Below are positions 45,700 to 56,691 of a DNA stretch of 64,000 nt, in pieces (the stretch's first letter is position 1; every line of letters begins with the position of its first letter). The position numbers were made by a program, and so were the translations under genes. Under the pieces are notes generated by a model. It was given only the letters and a program-made list of their open reading frames with translations. It did no database searches and was not told the DNA's origin. Where the stretch lies: assembly GCA_036365145.1 (NCBI GenBank), contig JAEOAD010000024.1:17609501-17673500 (forward strand). Direction: 5' to 3'. Origin of the DNA: Orientallactaga sibirica. Its lineage: Eukaryota; Chordata; Mammalia; Rodentia; Dipodidae.

Positions 45700-45929
45700 G
45701 GGGCTGGAGAGATGGCTTATTGGTTAAGGCACCTGCCTGAGAAGCCTAGGAATGCCCCATCAATTCTCCAGGTCCCATATTTACATAGATGCACAAAGTG
45801 ACACAAAGGTGCAATGCAGAACTTGCCCACAAGAGGGCTGACACATCTGGAGTTTGTTCACAGCGGCTGAGAGGCCACTGGCACTCCCATTCTCTCTCAA
45901 TCTCTCTCTCTCTCTGTCTCTCTCAACAA
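45700..45929 (+). mobile_element. SINE-B with 15-bp TSD
   Basis: The TSD aaaagacagatttat is perfect at 45685-45699 and 45930-45944. The body has aaaggtgcaatgcagaactt. It lies 32 bp from a SINE-C in opposite orientation. Confidence 0.95.
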
Positions 45930-46009
45930 AAAAGACAGATTTATCAATTCAGAGATCATGATCTTAGTGAACACATATTATGAGTAAAAATAGTATATAT
46001 AAAACTGAA

Positions 46010-46174
46010 TTTTTTTTTTTTTTTTTTTTTTGGTTTTTTGAGGTAGGGTCTCACTCTGGCCCAGGCTGACATGGAATTAACTATGTAGTCTCAGGGTGGC
46101 CTCGAATTCTCGGCGATCCTCCTACCTCTGCCTCCCGAGTGCTGGGATTAAAGTCGTGCGCCACCATGCCCGGC
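46010..46174 (-). mobile_element. B1 SINE with 9-bp TSD
   Basis: The TSD aaaactgaa is at 46001-46009 and 46175-46183. It is near consensus, with a T22-type tail run. Confidence 0.95.
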
Positions 46175-46183
46175 AAAACTGAA

Positions 46184-46637
46184 ATATTTTGACCCCTCAA
46201 AAAAAGACAACTTTCTGAATAGTATTCACTGCCTGCAATAAAATCAAGTAAAATAAAAAGAAAGCTATTAAACATTGTATTTTATAGTAATCTCTATGAT
46301 CACTCTGCTTTTAAAAACAGAATGACCATGATGCAAAATCCAGGTAAAAGTAAAAATAAAAAATTTCATTCCATAAAATAAGTTAGTTTAACTCAAAATA
46401 AGATAATTCAGTGGTCAGTTGACTATGCAGAAACCAAACCAGATTAAACATGTTAAAATTGTTATTACATTGATAGGAATCTCTGTTGTTCCTGTATCTA
46501 TTTAAAAAGAAATTCTATTTAGTAATATAATAGTCCATACCTATTTTTGCCTTAAATCTCAGAGAGAAAATATAGAACTTTAAATCATACAATCTTTCTC
46601 TCCCTTAATGGCAAGATTTTAGTTTTCAATAGTATTT
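46184..46637. other. AT-rich gene-free spacer
   Basis: No feature beyond AT-rich single-copy-like DNA. Confidence 0.4.
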
Positions 46638-46830
46638 AGACTCGGTGGGTAAAGTTTCTTGCTTGCAAAGCTTGACGTCTAGGTTCAATTTTCCAATACC
46701 TTCGTAAAGCCAGATGTGCAAAGTGGTGCATGCATCTGGAATTCCTTTGCAATGGTAAGCGGCCCTGGCATGCACATTCTCTTATCTCTCTCTGCTGACA
46801 GATAAATAAAAATTATTTTTAAAACTAAAT
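46638..46830 (+). mobile_element. SINE-A, diverged
   Basis: It starts inside the head (actcggtgggtaaagtttct). The B box is degraded (ggttcaattttcc) and the tail reads ataaataaaaattattttt. Confidence 0.85.
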
Positions 46831-47443
46831 AAATACACTGCATTTTCCTTCTAAGTTAATGATTGAATCGTATTTATTAGGGAGGTATAATTAGTACTTG
46901 CTATGTCATGAACTGACATCTTTGTCCCCAGTTGATGATAGTATTTTTGAGGGGCTTTGGATGATATAGGTCATTGAGGACCACCAGTTTCAGTCTCTCT
47001 CTCTCTCTCTGTAGGCCACCATGCTATAAAGAGATTTCTCCATCTGTACTCCAATTATAATGTTCTGCCCAAAAGAATGAGGTAACTGATCAAGGACTGA
47101 AACCTCCAGAACTGTGCATTTGCTCTTGATGGAAGCGCCATGTGAGCCCCAGTACTTATATTTTCTCGGCTCACTTTTCACAATGGGGGTACTATTGTGA
47201 GCATTCAAAGCTCAAGAGGTTCGATGAGGATAATGTAGCCCTGAAGCTAGCATTTATACTCATTTCCCCTGAACGCACAATGAAATGTTGGCAACCAGAG
47301 TTTAGGCAAATAAAGCACTAGATAGAAAGTAACTGAGAGACTCTGATCTGGGGAAGGAAAAATGTGGACTGGAAAGGATTTTTGTTCATACCCTTATGGC
47401 TTCACTTTAGGCAATCTGTTCCTTCACAACAGAAGTGCATCTG
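46831..47443. other. Gene-free spacer
   Basis: A short CT run at 46994-47011. The 72-codon minus frame at 46990-47208 has no recognised motif. Confidence 0.4.
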
Positions 47444-47580
47444 AGCTGGGTGCGCTTGTGCATGCCTGTAATCCTCATGCTTAAGAGGTGAAAACAGAAG
47501 GATCAGAAGTTCAAGGTCATCCTCAGCTACACTGTGAATTCAAACCCTGTCTAGATTCCTTGAGACTCTGTCTACAAAAA
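47444..47580 (+). mobile_element. Old B1 SINE
   Basis: Diverged text still follows B1 order: gctgggtgcgcttgtgcatg, gttcaaggtcatcctcagct, gactctgtctacaaaaaaa. Confidence 0.75.
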
Positions 47581-47586
47581 AAGGGG

Positions 47587-47782
47587 GGCCTGGAGAGATG
47601 GCTTAGTGGTTAAAGCACCTGCCTAAGAACACTTGTTCAAATCTCCAGGTCCCACATTTAGCCAGACACAGAAGTGACACAAGCGTGTAATGTCACACAT
47701 GCACACAAGGAGGTGCATGCATCTGGAGTTCATTCACAACAGCTTAAAAGCTCTGGTGTGCCCATTTTCTCTCTGTCTCTGC

Positions 47783-47814
<32 letters not shown>

Positions 47815-47815
47815 A
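47587..47815 (+). mobile_element. SINE-B, body-shortened
   Basis: Head ggcctggagagatggcttag, then cctgcctaagaacac, which shows a short deletion after the A box. Tail aaagaaaaagaaag. Confidence 0.9.
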
Positions 47816-47954
47816 AAGAAAAAGAAAGAAAAAGAAAATTACCCCTATTATCTGGGGCTCTAGTAATTATGTTTACAATAATACTAACAATAATTACTTG
47901 CAATAATAGTAACCTCAAATAGAAGTTTACCTGATTCAAGAGCTTAAAAGATAG

Positions 47955-48150
47955 CCTGGAGATTGCTGAGTGGTTAAGGCACTTGCCTGCGAAGCCTAAT
48001 GACCCAGGTTCCATTCCCCAGTACCCACGTAAGACAGAGGCACAAGGTGGTGCATGCATTTGGAGTTCATCTGCAGTGGCTAGAGGCCCTGGAGTGCCCA
48101 TTCTCTCTCTCTTTCTCTCTCTCTTAAATAAGTAAATAAAGAAATTAATT
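47955..48150 (+). mobile_element. SINE-A
   Basis: Head agcctggagattgctgagtg, body aggcacaaggtggtgcatgc, short CT tract and tail AAATAAGTAAATAAAG. Confidence 0.92.
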
Positions 48151-48572
48151 TAAAAGAAGAGTTTACAAGTCTACAGTTTGGATGGGGGTGAGGATAGTGT
48201 GGGTAGTTTTATTGGTTTTCACAAGTCTCTTAACTTGTTGATGACCTGACTATGGGGCAGCCTGTGATGAACTTATAGTCCTTTCTCATTTTCCTGAGGT
48301 CCAGTGGCAGATGCAGAATCAGAATGGAAAGACCTGACTACACTCCAAGGAAAGTGAATAGAGAAGGGATGAAGGTCAGGGTCCATTGTGTGTGTCTCTG
48401 GCATGGCAGAACTGCCACGTGTTTCTTATCTCATTTCTTTCTCCTTTCACTTTAGGTATTCTAAGGCAGTAAGACCCCAAGAAGAGAAATTTATGATACA
48501 TTTAGATATGCCCATATAAAATAATGGGGTTCTATGAGAAAGAAGCTATTCAAAGGTGGTATGTTGATTTTC
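48151..48572. other. Gene-free spacer
   Basis: Single-copy-like DNA with no recognised feature. Confidence 0.4.
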
Positions 48573-48790
48573 TCATCCCCATGACAAAATGCCTGACAGA
48601 AACAACTTCAGGGAGTGTATTATTTACTTTACTTGTTGCTGTGACCAAAATCTGACTGGAAGAAGCTTAAGGAATGAATGTAAGGAATCACCCAAAACAT
48701 AGATGCAGCTCACTGATACCATGGCAGAGCAGGGAGCCATAGGTCAAGCACACCTCCAGTACGAACATTTTTACCTCGAATGACAAGGCA
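48573..48790 (-). repeat. Two tandem LTR 3'-end fragments
   Basis: catgacaaaatgcctgacag (near 48580) and gctgtgaccaaaatctgact (near 48638) are two copies of the same LTR terminus in minus orientation, resembling rodent MaLR-like LTRs. The second continues to the middle of the LTR (accatggcagagcagggagc). Confidence 0.5.
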
Positions 48791-48931
48791 GGAAAGGTGA
48801 CGTCATGGTTGTCGAAATCACAATAGTGATTGTGGTGGTGGAGGTATGCTGTGGATTACATGGAAAAGGTGAAGAAAGAGCCTCCTACGAGTGATAAGAA
48901 ACCTTTACAGATTGCATGTATCTTTTTTTCA

Positions 48932-49138
48932 AAAAAGATTTTATTTATGTATTAAGAGAAAGACAGAGGGAGAGAGAAAGAGTGAGAATGGGCATGTCAG
49001 GGCCTCTAGCCTCTGCAAACGAACTCCAGACGTATGCGCTACCATGTGCATCTGGTTTATGTGGGACTTGGAGAAGCGAACTGGAGTCCTTAGGCTTCAC
49101 AGGCATGCGCCTTAACCGCTAAGCAATCTCTCCAGCTC
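48932..49138 (-). mobile_element. SINE-A
   Basis: Tail TTTTATTTATGTATT, GA tract 48957-48982, body and head (aagcaatctctccagc). A 25-base T-run follows at 49142-49166, on the head side, so it is not this element's tail. Confidence 0.92.
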
Positions 49139-49166
49139 TGTGTTTTTTTTTTTTTTTTTTTTTTTT

Positions 49167-49504
49167 AACACAGGAGCACGTATTCATCAAAATATATTGA
49201 CTTGAGATCAGTGTGATGTATTGTTTATAAAGCAACATCAATAAAGAGATGTTTTTGCTTCACTGTTTTCAAATCTTATTCCCACATGCCATCTCGTTTG
49301 CAATGACAGAACTGGCAAGGAGCTATTATTAGAGATCTTTTAAGGGGAGATGTTAAAACTCAGAGTGATATAACCTGCTGTAGTCTCCCGAGTGTTGTGG
49401 GTCTTTTGGCCAATATTTCATTTTCTTCACACTGCCTTCCCATTTTCCCCAGCAAATGGGATCATTGTCACAGAAAAAAAAAAAAGTTAATGGACTTAAA
49501 AGTA
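49167..49504. other. Gene-free spacer
   Basis: No repeat is recognised. A short A-run lies at 49473-49484. Confidence 0.4.
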
Positions 49505-49622
49505 CTGGATGCATAAGGTGGTGTGTGTGTCTGGAGTTTGTTTGCAGTGCCTAGAGGCCCTGGTGCTTGACATCACTCTTTCTATCTGCCTCTTTCTCTC
49601 AAATAAATAAATATTTTAAAAC
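49505..49622 (+). mobile_element. 5'-truncated SINE-A
   Basis: It begins in the body (ctggatgcataaggtggtg). The whole tRNA head with both pol III boxes is missing. Tail AAATAAATAAATA. Confidence 0.88.
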
Positions 49623-49723
49623 AATAGATTATAGAAGATTATATATATCTGAGAAGTACAAATGCCAATGATCGCAGGCACATCAAATATTAAGAGCACT
49701 GGTTGAATAAGTGATGTTCAGAA

Positions 49724-49866
49724 GCAGGAGTGGTGGCATACACCTTAGCACTCAGGAGGCTGAGATAGATGATCACCATGAGTTTGAGACCATTTGAGAC
49801 CAGCCTGGGCTTCAGAATGAGTCGCAGGTCAGCCTGGGCTACAGTGAGACTCTACCTCAAAAAACA
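49724..49866 (+). mobile_element. B1 SINE with internal rearrangement
   Basis: The B1 middle is duplicated: gagaccagcctgggcttcag is followed by gcaggtcagcctgggctaca, two versions of the same segment. Confidence 0.8.
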
Positions 49867-51136
49867 AAAAGAAGTGAGAGAGAGAGAGAGAGGGGGGGGG
49901 AGGGAGAGGAAGCAAGGCTGTTCAGTATTCTTATGGTCAGACTTGCTGTACCCAATCGTGTGATGGTCATTCTGGGGGAAGTGGGGGGGGGAGTACTGAG
50001 AAGAACTTTGCTGCTGGGTTAGCACAATGTGAATACTAAATATAAGCTTTGCATACCAATGACGTTCTTTTGTCTCTTGACCACTGAGCTACAGAATGGG
50101 GAAATGGTCCAAGGAGGAGATCATGAGAAAAGAAGATTGCTGTTGCTAAGGGAGCAGCCTTCCTTTTTTTGGCTTGGGGATACTCTTTCTTGTTCAGAAC
50201 CAGGGGGGACAAGATAAACATTTCTGACCAGTACTCAGAGACTGGAGAGAAAGTAGAGAGTCCTATATTACAGCCAGCTTGGAAGAGAGGTTGATCGAAG
50301 AGAGGTCGCAGTGGGAGGCATGGGTCAGTAGCCAAGGTGATTGTTGATTATTATAGTCTGTCAGCAAGAAAATGAAGGAATTAGACCCGAGATTGCAGAC
50401 TAGCTGCCAGAGGTGGGGATGGGGCCCTCAGAGGACTCTGAATACCCAAATCCATTCCTGGTCCTCTGGCTGATCTCCTCAGACCCACATCCTTACAGCT
50501 AAGGGAATGATTTATTTGCTGGAGCTAACATACGTATGAAATTGATTCTGTAACAGAACGACCTGAACTGTCTGTCCACAGTTAGAGAGTTAAAGAAGGA
50601 GGAATCTTTGCGAAAATCACAATCAGGTGTATATGGGACTGTAGTAAACTCATAAGTAGTTCACATGTGTTGTCTTGATTCTTCTCAGTCATATCCAGGT
50701 TGGCACTGGCTAGAGAAAATACACATTGATATGAGAGGTGGGAAGTTTTGAAGAGAGGTGACTTCTGCGCAAATTGAAAGGTGAAAATTAGTCCAGCAGT
50801 TCTCTTTTCTAGATGTGCTCCAGCTGGGAGTTGTATGTGAAACTTTTAATGAAACACACAGCTACGGTTTGAGTCTAAAATATACCGGCAGACTCAGGTT
50901 TTGATCAGTGGAATGCTGTGGAACCTTCAGGAACTGGCATCTGAGGGTGGCGAGAGGGAGATTACCCTACATATTTGCCCTGCTGTCTGCAGCTGCTGCT
51001 GCCGAGCTGGAATTACTCAGGTGCTTGAGTTCAAGCCCAGCCCCTTCTGGATGCTCTGCCCTCAGATGTGCTGACTTCCTGATTCATCCCTGACTCAGAT
51101 TAAAAAGCCTGGCTACTCACAAGGTTTTTGGTGGGC
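49867..51136. other. Gene-free stretch, GA/G runs and GC-richer end
   Basis: A GA tract with G-runs at 49875-49910. The portion 50880-51110 is richer in GC and holds a 61-codon frame with an Ala/Leu run, without domain or splice evidence. Confidence 0.45.
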
Positions 51137-51198
51137 TTTTTCTTTTCTTTTCTTTTCTTTTCTTTTCTTTTCTTTTCTTTTCTTTTCTCTTCTTTTTC
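51137..51198. repeat. (TTTTC)n microsatellite
   Basis: About ten TTTTC units form a homopyrimidine mirror-repeat tract. Confidence 0.95.
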
Positions 51199-51559
51199 CA
51201 ACTCCTGGCCTGTTCATCTCTCAGAATCTGAGGTTTGCGCCACCAGTAAAGTTTTGGCAGGTCGGGGAGGGATATACATGGGTCCTTAGACTGTGTGGAT
51301 GTTTCTATTCCTCACCCTCTGGTTCTCAGACTTTTCCTTTCCTCTCCTAACCTCCCCTGCCATTCCCCCTTCTTTGATCCGTGGACTTTCCCTTTTCCCT
51401 CCTGACTTCTGAATATACCAATTTAATAATCTTCCTTCTCAGTCTTGTTTATCCAAATCTTTGATTAAAAGCAGATACCAGCTTGGGTTTAGGGTTTGCG
51501 TTTGAACCACCAAAATAAAATCAACATCCCATTTTAATGGGAAATATGTTTGTACTTAA
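51199..51559. other. Pyrimidine-rich gene-free spacer
   Basis: Rich in CCCTTTTCC-type text. No gene or repeat family is recognised. Confidence 0.4.
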
Positions 51560-51910
51560 TGATGGTTTATATTGGCTTCGTCAACTTGAAAGTACCTGGA
51601 ATCTCCTATGAGGGATTGACTCAGAATAGATTATCATCTGGGCATGCCTGTAAGGGATTCTCTTGAGTAGGTTAATTAAGGTGGGAAAACATGCCTTAAC
51701 TGTAGGCAGCACCTTTCCTTGGCCTGGGGAGCAACAGCATATCATTTTGCTTGGTTTCTTCCCTGTTGGACTAAATGTGACCAGCTCCAGCCCCCATTCC
51801 TTCCTTGCTATGATGGACGGTGACATGGAATTATAGCTGGAATAAACTCTGTCTCCCCTAAACTGATATTTGTCAGGTATTTCTGTCCCAGTAACAAGAA
51901 AGCAATCCAT
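51560..51910 (+). repeat. ERVL/MLT2-like LTR
   Basis: Ordered matches to this LTR type are cgtcaacttgaaagtacctg, tctgggcatgcctgtaaggg, ttaattaaggtgggaaaaca, tgatggacggtgacatggaa, gctggaataaactctg and gtcaggtatttctgtccca. The polyadenylation signal is near the 3' end, and no internal region is attached. Confidence 0.65.
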
Positions 51911-52085
51911 TTGGGGTGGGCCTGTGAAGGTTGCAACGACCCCCGGTTCCTGCTGCTTCCTGGTCTACCACATGTTCCTTCCTTTCCAGGACGGACTGAA
52001 ATCTCAGAGGCTGTGAGCCAAAATAAACCCCTCCTTTCCTAAGTTGTTTGGATTAGGTATTTTGGTGACAATCAGACCAAAGGAA
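51911..52085 (+). repeat. Second LTR 3'-end fragment
   Basis: gaggctgtgagccaaaataa and attaggtattttggtgaca repeat the R/U5 layout of the preceding LTR, but with different sequence. It is a related LTR fragment lying head to tail with it. Confidence 0.5.
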
Positions 52086-52228
52086 CACCATTGTGCTCAA
52101 CTACCCTTAGCCAGAGAGTCTCATGTAATTGGCCTCAGAGAATGGTCAGGAAAATGGGAGGAAGTGATATGAAAGCAACACCAATGGATCCCTCATTCAG
52201 TTCAAGATCAAGAATTACTGAGTTAAGA

Positions 52229-52270
52229 AGATAGATAGATAAATATATGATAGATAGATAGACTATAGAT
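52229..52270. repeat. (GATA)n microsatellite, interrupted
   Basis: GATA units broken by AAATATAT. Part of it lies just upstream of a SINE insertion site. Confidence 0.9.
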
Positions 52271-52293
52271 ATAAAACTATCAATTACCTTCTT

Positions 52294-52471
52294 TTGAAAA
52301 TATTTTATTTATTTACAAGTAGAGAGAGACAGAGACAAGAGAGACAGAGAGAATGGGTACACCAGGACCTTCAGCTGCTGCAAACAAACTCCAGGTGCAT
52401 GTACCAATTTGTGCATCTGGCTTTACATGGGTAGTATAGGCATTGAACCGGGGTCTCTCTCCAGCCCAGTC
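52294..52471 (-). mobile_element. SINE-A lacking its A box
   Basis: The TSD attaccttctt is at 52283-52293 and 52472-52482. The B-box side reads ggcattgaaccggggtctc and joins directly to tctctccagccc. The ~40 bp holding the A box and the gene-like head are deleted, although both TSDs are intact. Confidence 0.92.
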
Positions 52472-52472
52472 A

Positions 52473-52776
52473 TTACCTTCTTGTGGCTGGGACAAATCAT
52501 CAGATAAGAAACAGTTTGTAGAAGGAAGAGGATTATTTTGGCTTACAGTTTCAAGGGGGAGGTTTTATCACATCAGGTAACGCCTGGCCAAAACAGACAG
52601 GAGGGTGTCACATCTTGTCATATCAGCTGGGAGGAAGCAGCGAGAATGAGTTAGACAGCACTGCTAAGGTGGGCTGGATTACAAAATCTCAAGGCCTACT
52701 CCCACTGGCACACTTCCTCCAGCAAGGCCCCCACAACACTTGAAGTTATAGGATACATTTTACATTCAAACCACCA
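52473..52776 (-). repeat. MaLR-like LTR
   Basis: On the minus strand it starts tggtggtttgaatgtaaaat, has ggccttgctggaggaagtg and ctgtaagccaaaataatcc, and ends tttgtcccagccacaagaag. The SINE-A at 52294 lies at its 3' end. Same general type as 18218-18545. Confidence 0.7.
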
Positions 52777-52815
52777 TGGATGGATGGATGGATGGATGGA
52801 TGGATGGATAGATGG
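52777..52815. repeat. (TGGA)n microsatellite
   Basis: About eight TGGA units with GATA-like interruptions, directly at the LTR 5' end. Confidence 0.93.
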
Positions 52816-52989
52816 ACGGACAAAGCTAGACAGGCAGTTAAATAGATGTAATTATCTAGGATTTGCAACTATCAGTAAGGGGAAAAAACCTTCTTTAAAA
52901 AAAATTCTGTTATAAACTTAAATTTATAGAACTTAGAACTCTCCTGGTGGAAAAATTTTTTTTGTTGTTTTTTGTTGTTATTGTTGATG

Positions 52990-53163
52990 TTGTTTGTTTG
53001 GTTGGTTGGTTGGTTGGTTGGTTGGTTTTGAGGCATAGTCTTCTTCTAGCCCAAGCTGACCTGGAATTCACTATGTAGTCTCAGGCTGGCTCGAACTCAC
53101 AATGATCTTCCTATCTCAGCCTCCCAAGTGCTGGAATTAAAGGCATGTGCCACCACTCCTTGC
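52990..53163 (-). mobile_element. B1 SINE with (TTGG)n tail
   Basis: A TTGG run (52995-53027) replaces the tail on the 3' side of a minus-strand B1 ending gtgccaccactccttgc. Confidence 0.9.
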
Positions 53164-53339
53164 TAGAAAACTGTTTTCTAACCTCAAGAGAAAAATGAAA
53201 GTTCATAAATATTAGTTTAAATATTGTCCTATGGAAATTTATATATGATGCTAACTATGGAAATACTCAAATGCTTTCCTGTGAGTTGTAACATAACATT
53301 TGTATTAACTTATTATTATTATTATTAATTAAATCGTTG

Positions 53340-53533
53340 GGGCTGGAGAGATTGCTCAGCAGTTAAGGTACTTGCCTGTAAAGTCTAATGACCTAGATTT
53401 GATTCCCTAGTATCCACATAAAGTTGGATGCACAAAATGGTGCATGCATCTAGAGTGGCTGGAGGCTCTGGTACCCTTCTCCCTCTTTCTCTTTCTGCTT
53501 GAAAATAAATAAATAAAAATACTTTAAAAATTA
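53340..53533 (+). mobile_element. SINE-A, short body
   Basis: Head gggctggagagattgctcag. The body lacks the segment between gcatctagag and tggctggagg, a ~15-bp deletion. attaaatc flanks both ends. Confidence 0.92.
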
Positions 53534-53568
53534 AATCTCTAAGCCTCTTCTATTAAAAAGTTGGAAAC

Positions 53569-53796
53569 GGGCCGGAGAGATGGCTTAGCAGTTAAGGTGC
53601 ATGCCTGTGAAGCCTAAGGATCCCGGTTCTATTCTTCTGGTCCCACGTAAGCCAGATACACAAGGTGGCACATGTGTCTGGAGTTTGTTTGCAGTGGCTA
53701 GAGGCCCTGGCGTGCCCATTCTCACTCTCTCTCTCTCCCTCTCTCTCCCTCTCTCTGTGACTCTAATAAATACATAAAAATAAATCTTTAAAAAAT
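53569..53796 (+). mobile_element. SINE-A with 9-bp TSD
   Basis: The TSD gttggaaac is at 53560-53568 and 53797-53805. Head gggccggagagatggcttag. The 3' tail contains ATAAATACATAAAAATAAAT. Confidence 0.94.
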
Positions 53797-53805
53797 GTTG
53801 GAAAC

Positions 53806-54524
53806 ATGAGGTGAAAGAATATTCCATAAAATTAATAACTGATGAAGTTAATATTAGGTTATACAGTATTCTATGTAGTACCATTCTTTTGTTAAGTACA
53901 TTACATACACATAGAAAAAAGAAATAATGCTTGGTTATAAAACCTTAGCAATAGTAATCTGAGCAAAGAAGCACCTCATCCTTTTATATGGCATCTTTCT
54001 GTAATTTTTATAACTTGCATATATGTCTAAATACCATATTTATAACAAAAGCATAAAAGCAACTGGAAGAAATTGACTACAAATTTCTATGACAAAATAT
54101 TAAAGGCTGAGATTTCAATGATAGAATCATTATCTGAATATTCAAGGTTTACAGTAAGTACATATTACTCTCATAGTTAAAAAATGACTTCAGGTGATTT
54201 TAACTGCACTGTTATATAATCTAAGACGTTTGAGAATCAAATACCTCTCCTGCTATCCCAATTGCATTTTCTTTATTGGGCCTGAATTATTTCTTTATTT
54301 TTTCCATTTTTGACATTCCTATAGCTGTATTAATGTATTTTAATCTTATTATTTCCTCTCCCATTAACACCTTTCTTATTCCCCATCAATCCCCATGTTA
54401 CTTTCATGCCTTTGTTTTATTGAGTTAAATTAGAGTTACATATTTCTTTCAAATAATTTCACATGTACCAAACATTAGGTCCAGTTGCTTTCAGCTAAGG
54501 CATTGTAGAAGTATAAAAGTATAA
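53806..54524. other. AT-rich gene-free stretch
   Basis: No repeat or frame of note. Confidence 0.4.
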
Positions 54525-54722
54525 AAAGAGAGGGAGGGAGAGAAAGAGAAAGGAAGAGGCAGATAGAGGATTGGCACACGCCATGGCCTCCAGCCACTGC
54601 AAATGAACTCCAGATGCATACGCCCTCTTGTGCATCTGGCTTACATGTGTCCTGGGGAATAGAACCTGGGTTCTTTGGCTTTGCAGGTAAGTGCCTTAAC
54701 CACTAAGCTATCTCTCCAGCCC
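54525..54722 (-). mobile_element. SINE-A
   Basis: GA tract 54528-54567, body with gaactccagatgcatacgcc and head gctatctctccagccc. Confidence 0.92.
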
Positions 54723-55408
54723 TGGATTTTGAGAACTGCTCTTATCACCATGCGAGTTGATACCAGAAAGAAGCCCCTCAGAATTTTGTTCTCATTAGAG
54801 ATCTTTATTTCTTCATTGACACTAGTGTTTCATTCTGTACTTGGAAGCAAAAGAAACTTGCTAACAACTTTGTTTTCTATGTATTTTTCTGTACTGGATT
54901 GTTCTAGTTCATTCTCTGATCCTAGAAACACCAACCAAGATCCTAATTTCAAGATATCTGCAAATGTTTCAGGTACTATTTAGCATAGGCATTCACCTCA
55001 AAATACTCATTTCCAAATTTCACCGTTAGAAAAGGAGGAAGATATTTTGGGGAATTCTAAACCCATTATCTGGAGGTGCCAGACGTATTTCTATGCGAGC
55101 AGCACCTGGTAAATAATCACAGGCTGAGAACACTTTGTCTCGCTGTTCCTTCCTCTGAGTAAGAACATAATGCAATTTCTGGAGGGGTACCCGACACTTC
55201 CGCCTCTACACTAGAAGGACCTCGGCAGCTCTGGTATATGTTCATCAAAAATATTTTACAGGGAAACTCTGAAGTTCACCCCAATGCCCACAGCTGGCCA
55301 GAGAGGCTGGGACTCTGCAAGGTTTTTGAACACAGGCAGTACAGCTCACTGTCATATCATCATCCCAGGCATACTTAAATGATTGAATAAATAAAAATAA
55401 GATATGAT
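54723..55408. other. Gene-free stretch
   Basis: The plus frame 54675-54983 starts in the SINE and continues for about 80 codons into this DNA, so it is not a gene. No repeat is recognised. Confidence 0.4.
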
Positions 55409-55570
55409 TCGGGCGTGGTGTTTCACGCCTTTAATCCCAGCACTCAGGAAGCAGAGGTAGGAGGATCGCCGTGAGTTCAAGGCCAATCTGGGGCTACAAA
55501 GTGAGTTTCAAGTCAGTCTGGGCTAGAGTGAGACCCTACCTCAAAAGAAAAAAAGAGAAAAAAAGAAAAA
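55409..55570 (+). mobile_element. B1 SINE
   Basis: Full length from cgggcgtggtgtttcacgcc to gagaccctacctcaaaag, with an AAAAG-rich tail. Confidence 0.93.
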
Positions 55571-55808
55571 AAATACTAGTATATGAAGAAGAATTGATGA
55601 AATTCTTCATTGAATATACATCATTATTTTAAACACTAGTGCAAGAATGAGTTTAAAGAAAAGACTACCTTAACAGATATGGATTGATATCTAATACTTT
55701 CCCTAAATAGATTTAACAGAATAGAATGGGGATTGTTCAAGGCTCTGGACACCAAAGGAGAGGTTTTATTAGAGGTTGCATCTCTAGGAACACAGGAGGA
55801 AGTTTAAG
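55571..55808. other. Gene-free spacer
   Basis: No feature is seen. Confidence 0.4.
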
Positions 55809-55821
55809 TCCTGCTAAATTT

Positions 55822-55958
55822 TTTTGAATTCATTTATTTATTTGAGAAGAAAGAATGGACATACCAGGTCCTCTAGCCACTGCACACTCCAGATGTACTT
55901 GCCTGGGTCCTTTGGCTTCACAGGCAAGGGCTTTAACCACTAAGCCATCTCTCCAGTC
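55822..55958 (-). mobile_element. SINE-A with internal deletion
   Basis: TSDs tcctgctaaattt (55809-55821) and cctgctcaaattt (55959-55971). The body is shortened by ~60 bp between ctccagatgt and acttgcctgggtcc. Confidence 0.9.
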
Positions 55959-56160
55959 CCTGCTCAAATTTGTGACTGGAGAATATGCCCCCTGCTATAA
56001 ATGTTATCTGCTGCTTGAATCCAGGTCTGCTCTTCTTCTTTCTATGCCTAATTTAAAAAAAGTGTTGGTTCTGATCATTCATTCTCGTATATTCACCTAC
56101 ACTAAAACTTAGTGACCTTTTACAACATCTCACAATTGTGTGCAAGAGAAACTCAGGTTC

Positions 56161-56587
56161 TGTTATTGGATGGTATTTGTTTGGCTCTTGAATTCTCAAA
56201 GGAAAGAACCAAGCCAAAAGACACGGGCAGTTTAAGTAGAGGTTTATTTATGAAGGCAAAGTAAGAGGACATTACACTCCAGGAGACTGGAGCAGGCTGA
56301 TGCAAAGGGATTTAGTGAACTCTGTAATGCGGATTTTAAGAAAATTTCAAGGATATTAGGAAGTGGGTGGCATATTCTTGGGGGTACAGTGGACCCCCTT
56401 TTCCTTCCAAAATCATGGTGGGATCAATCTCCCTTTCCTATTATTTCTTCGCATAATCTTCTTGGAAATCCCATAAGAGGAGTCAAAACCCCACAAATGA
56501 TACTAGACTGATGCTTGTTGGGGTCTTTGGGAGGACACTTCATTAGTGTACCTTTTGAAAAGTACCCTGGTATCTTAATTTCTTACA
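56161..56587 (-). repeat. Putative LTR, family unclear
   Basis: On the minus strand it would start tgtaagaaattaagatacc and end ccatccaataaca, with AATAAA (complement at 56243-56248) ~80 bp before the end. TG...CA ends and the signal position fit an LTR, but flanks (ggttc, tagta) show no duplication. Confidence 0.4.
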
Positions 56588-56691
56588 TAGTAGGAAAAAA
56601 TCTAGCTGCTACTTCTAGGATGCTTATACACAAAGGAGTGTTCTAACCATTAGTAGAAGCAGTTACCAACATACAGCTACAGTTTCCTTGG

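Noticed and set aside
50880..51110. Promoter or CpG-island candidate
   Set aside because: GC content is only modestly raised, CpG density is low and there is no clear exon or TATA context.
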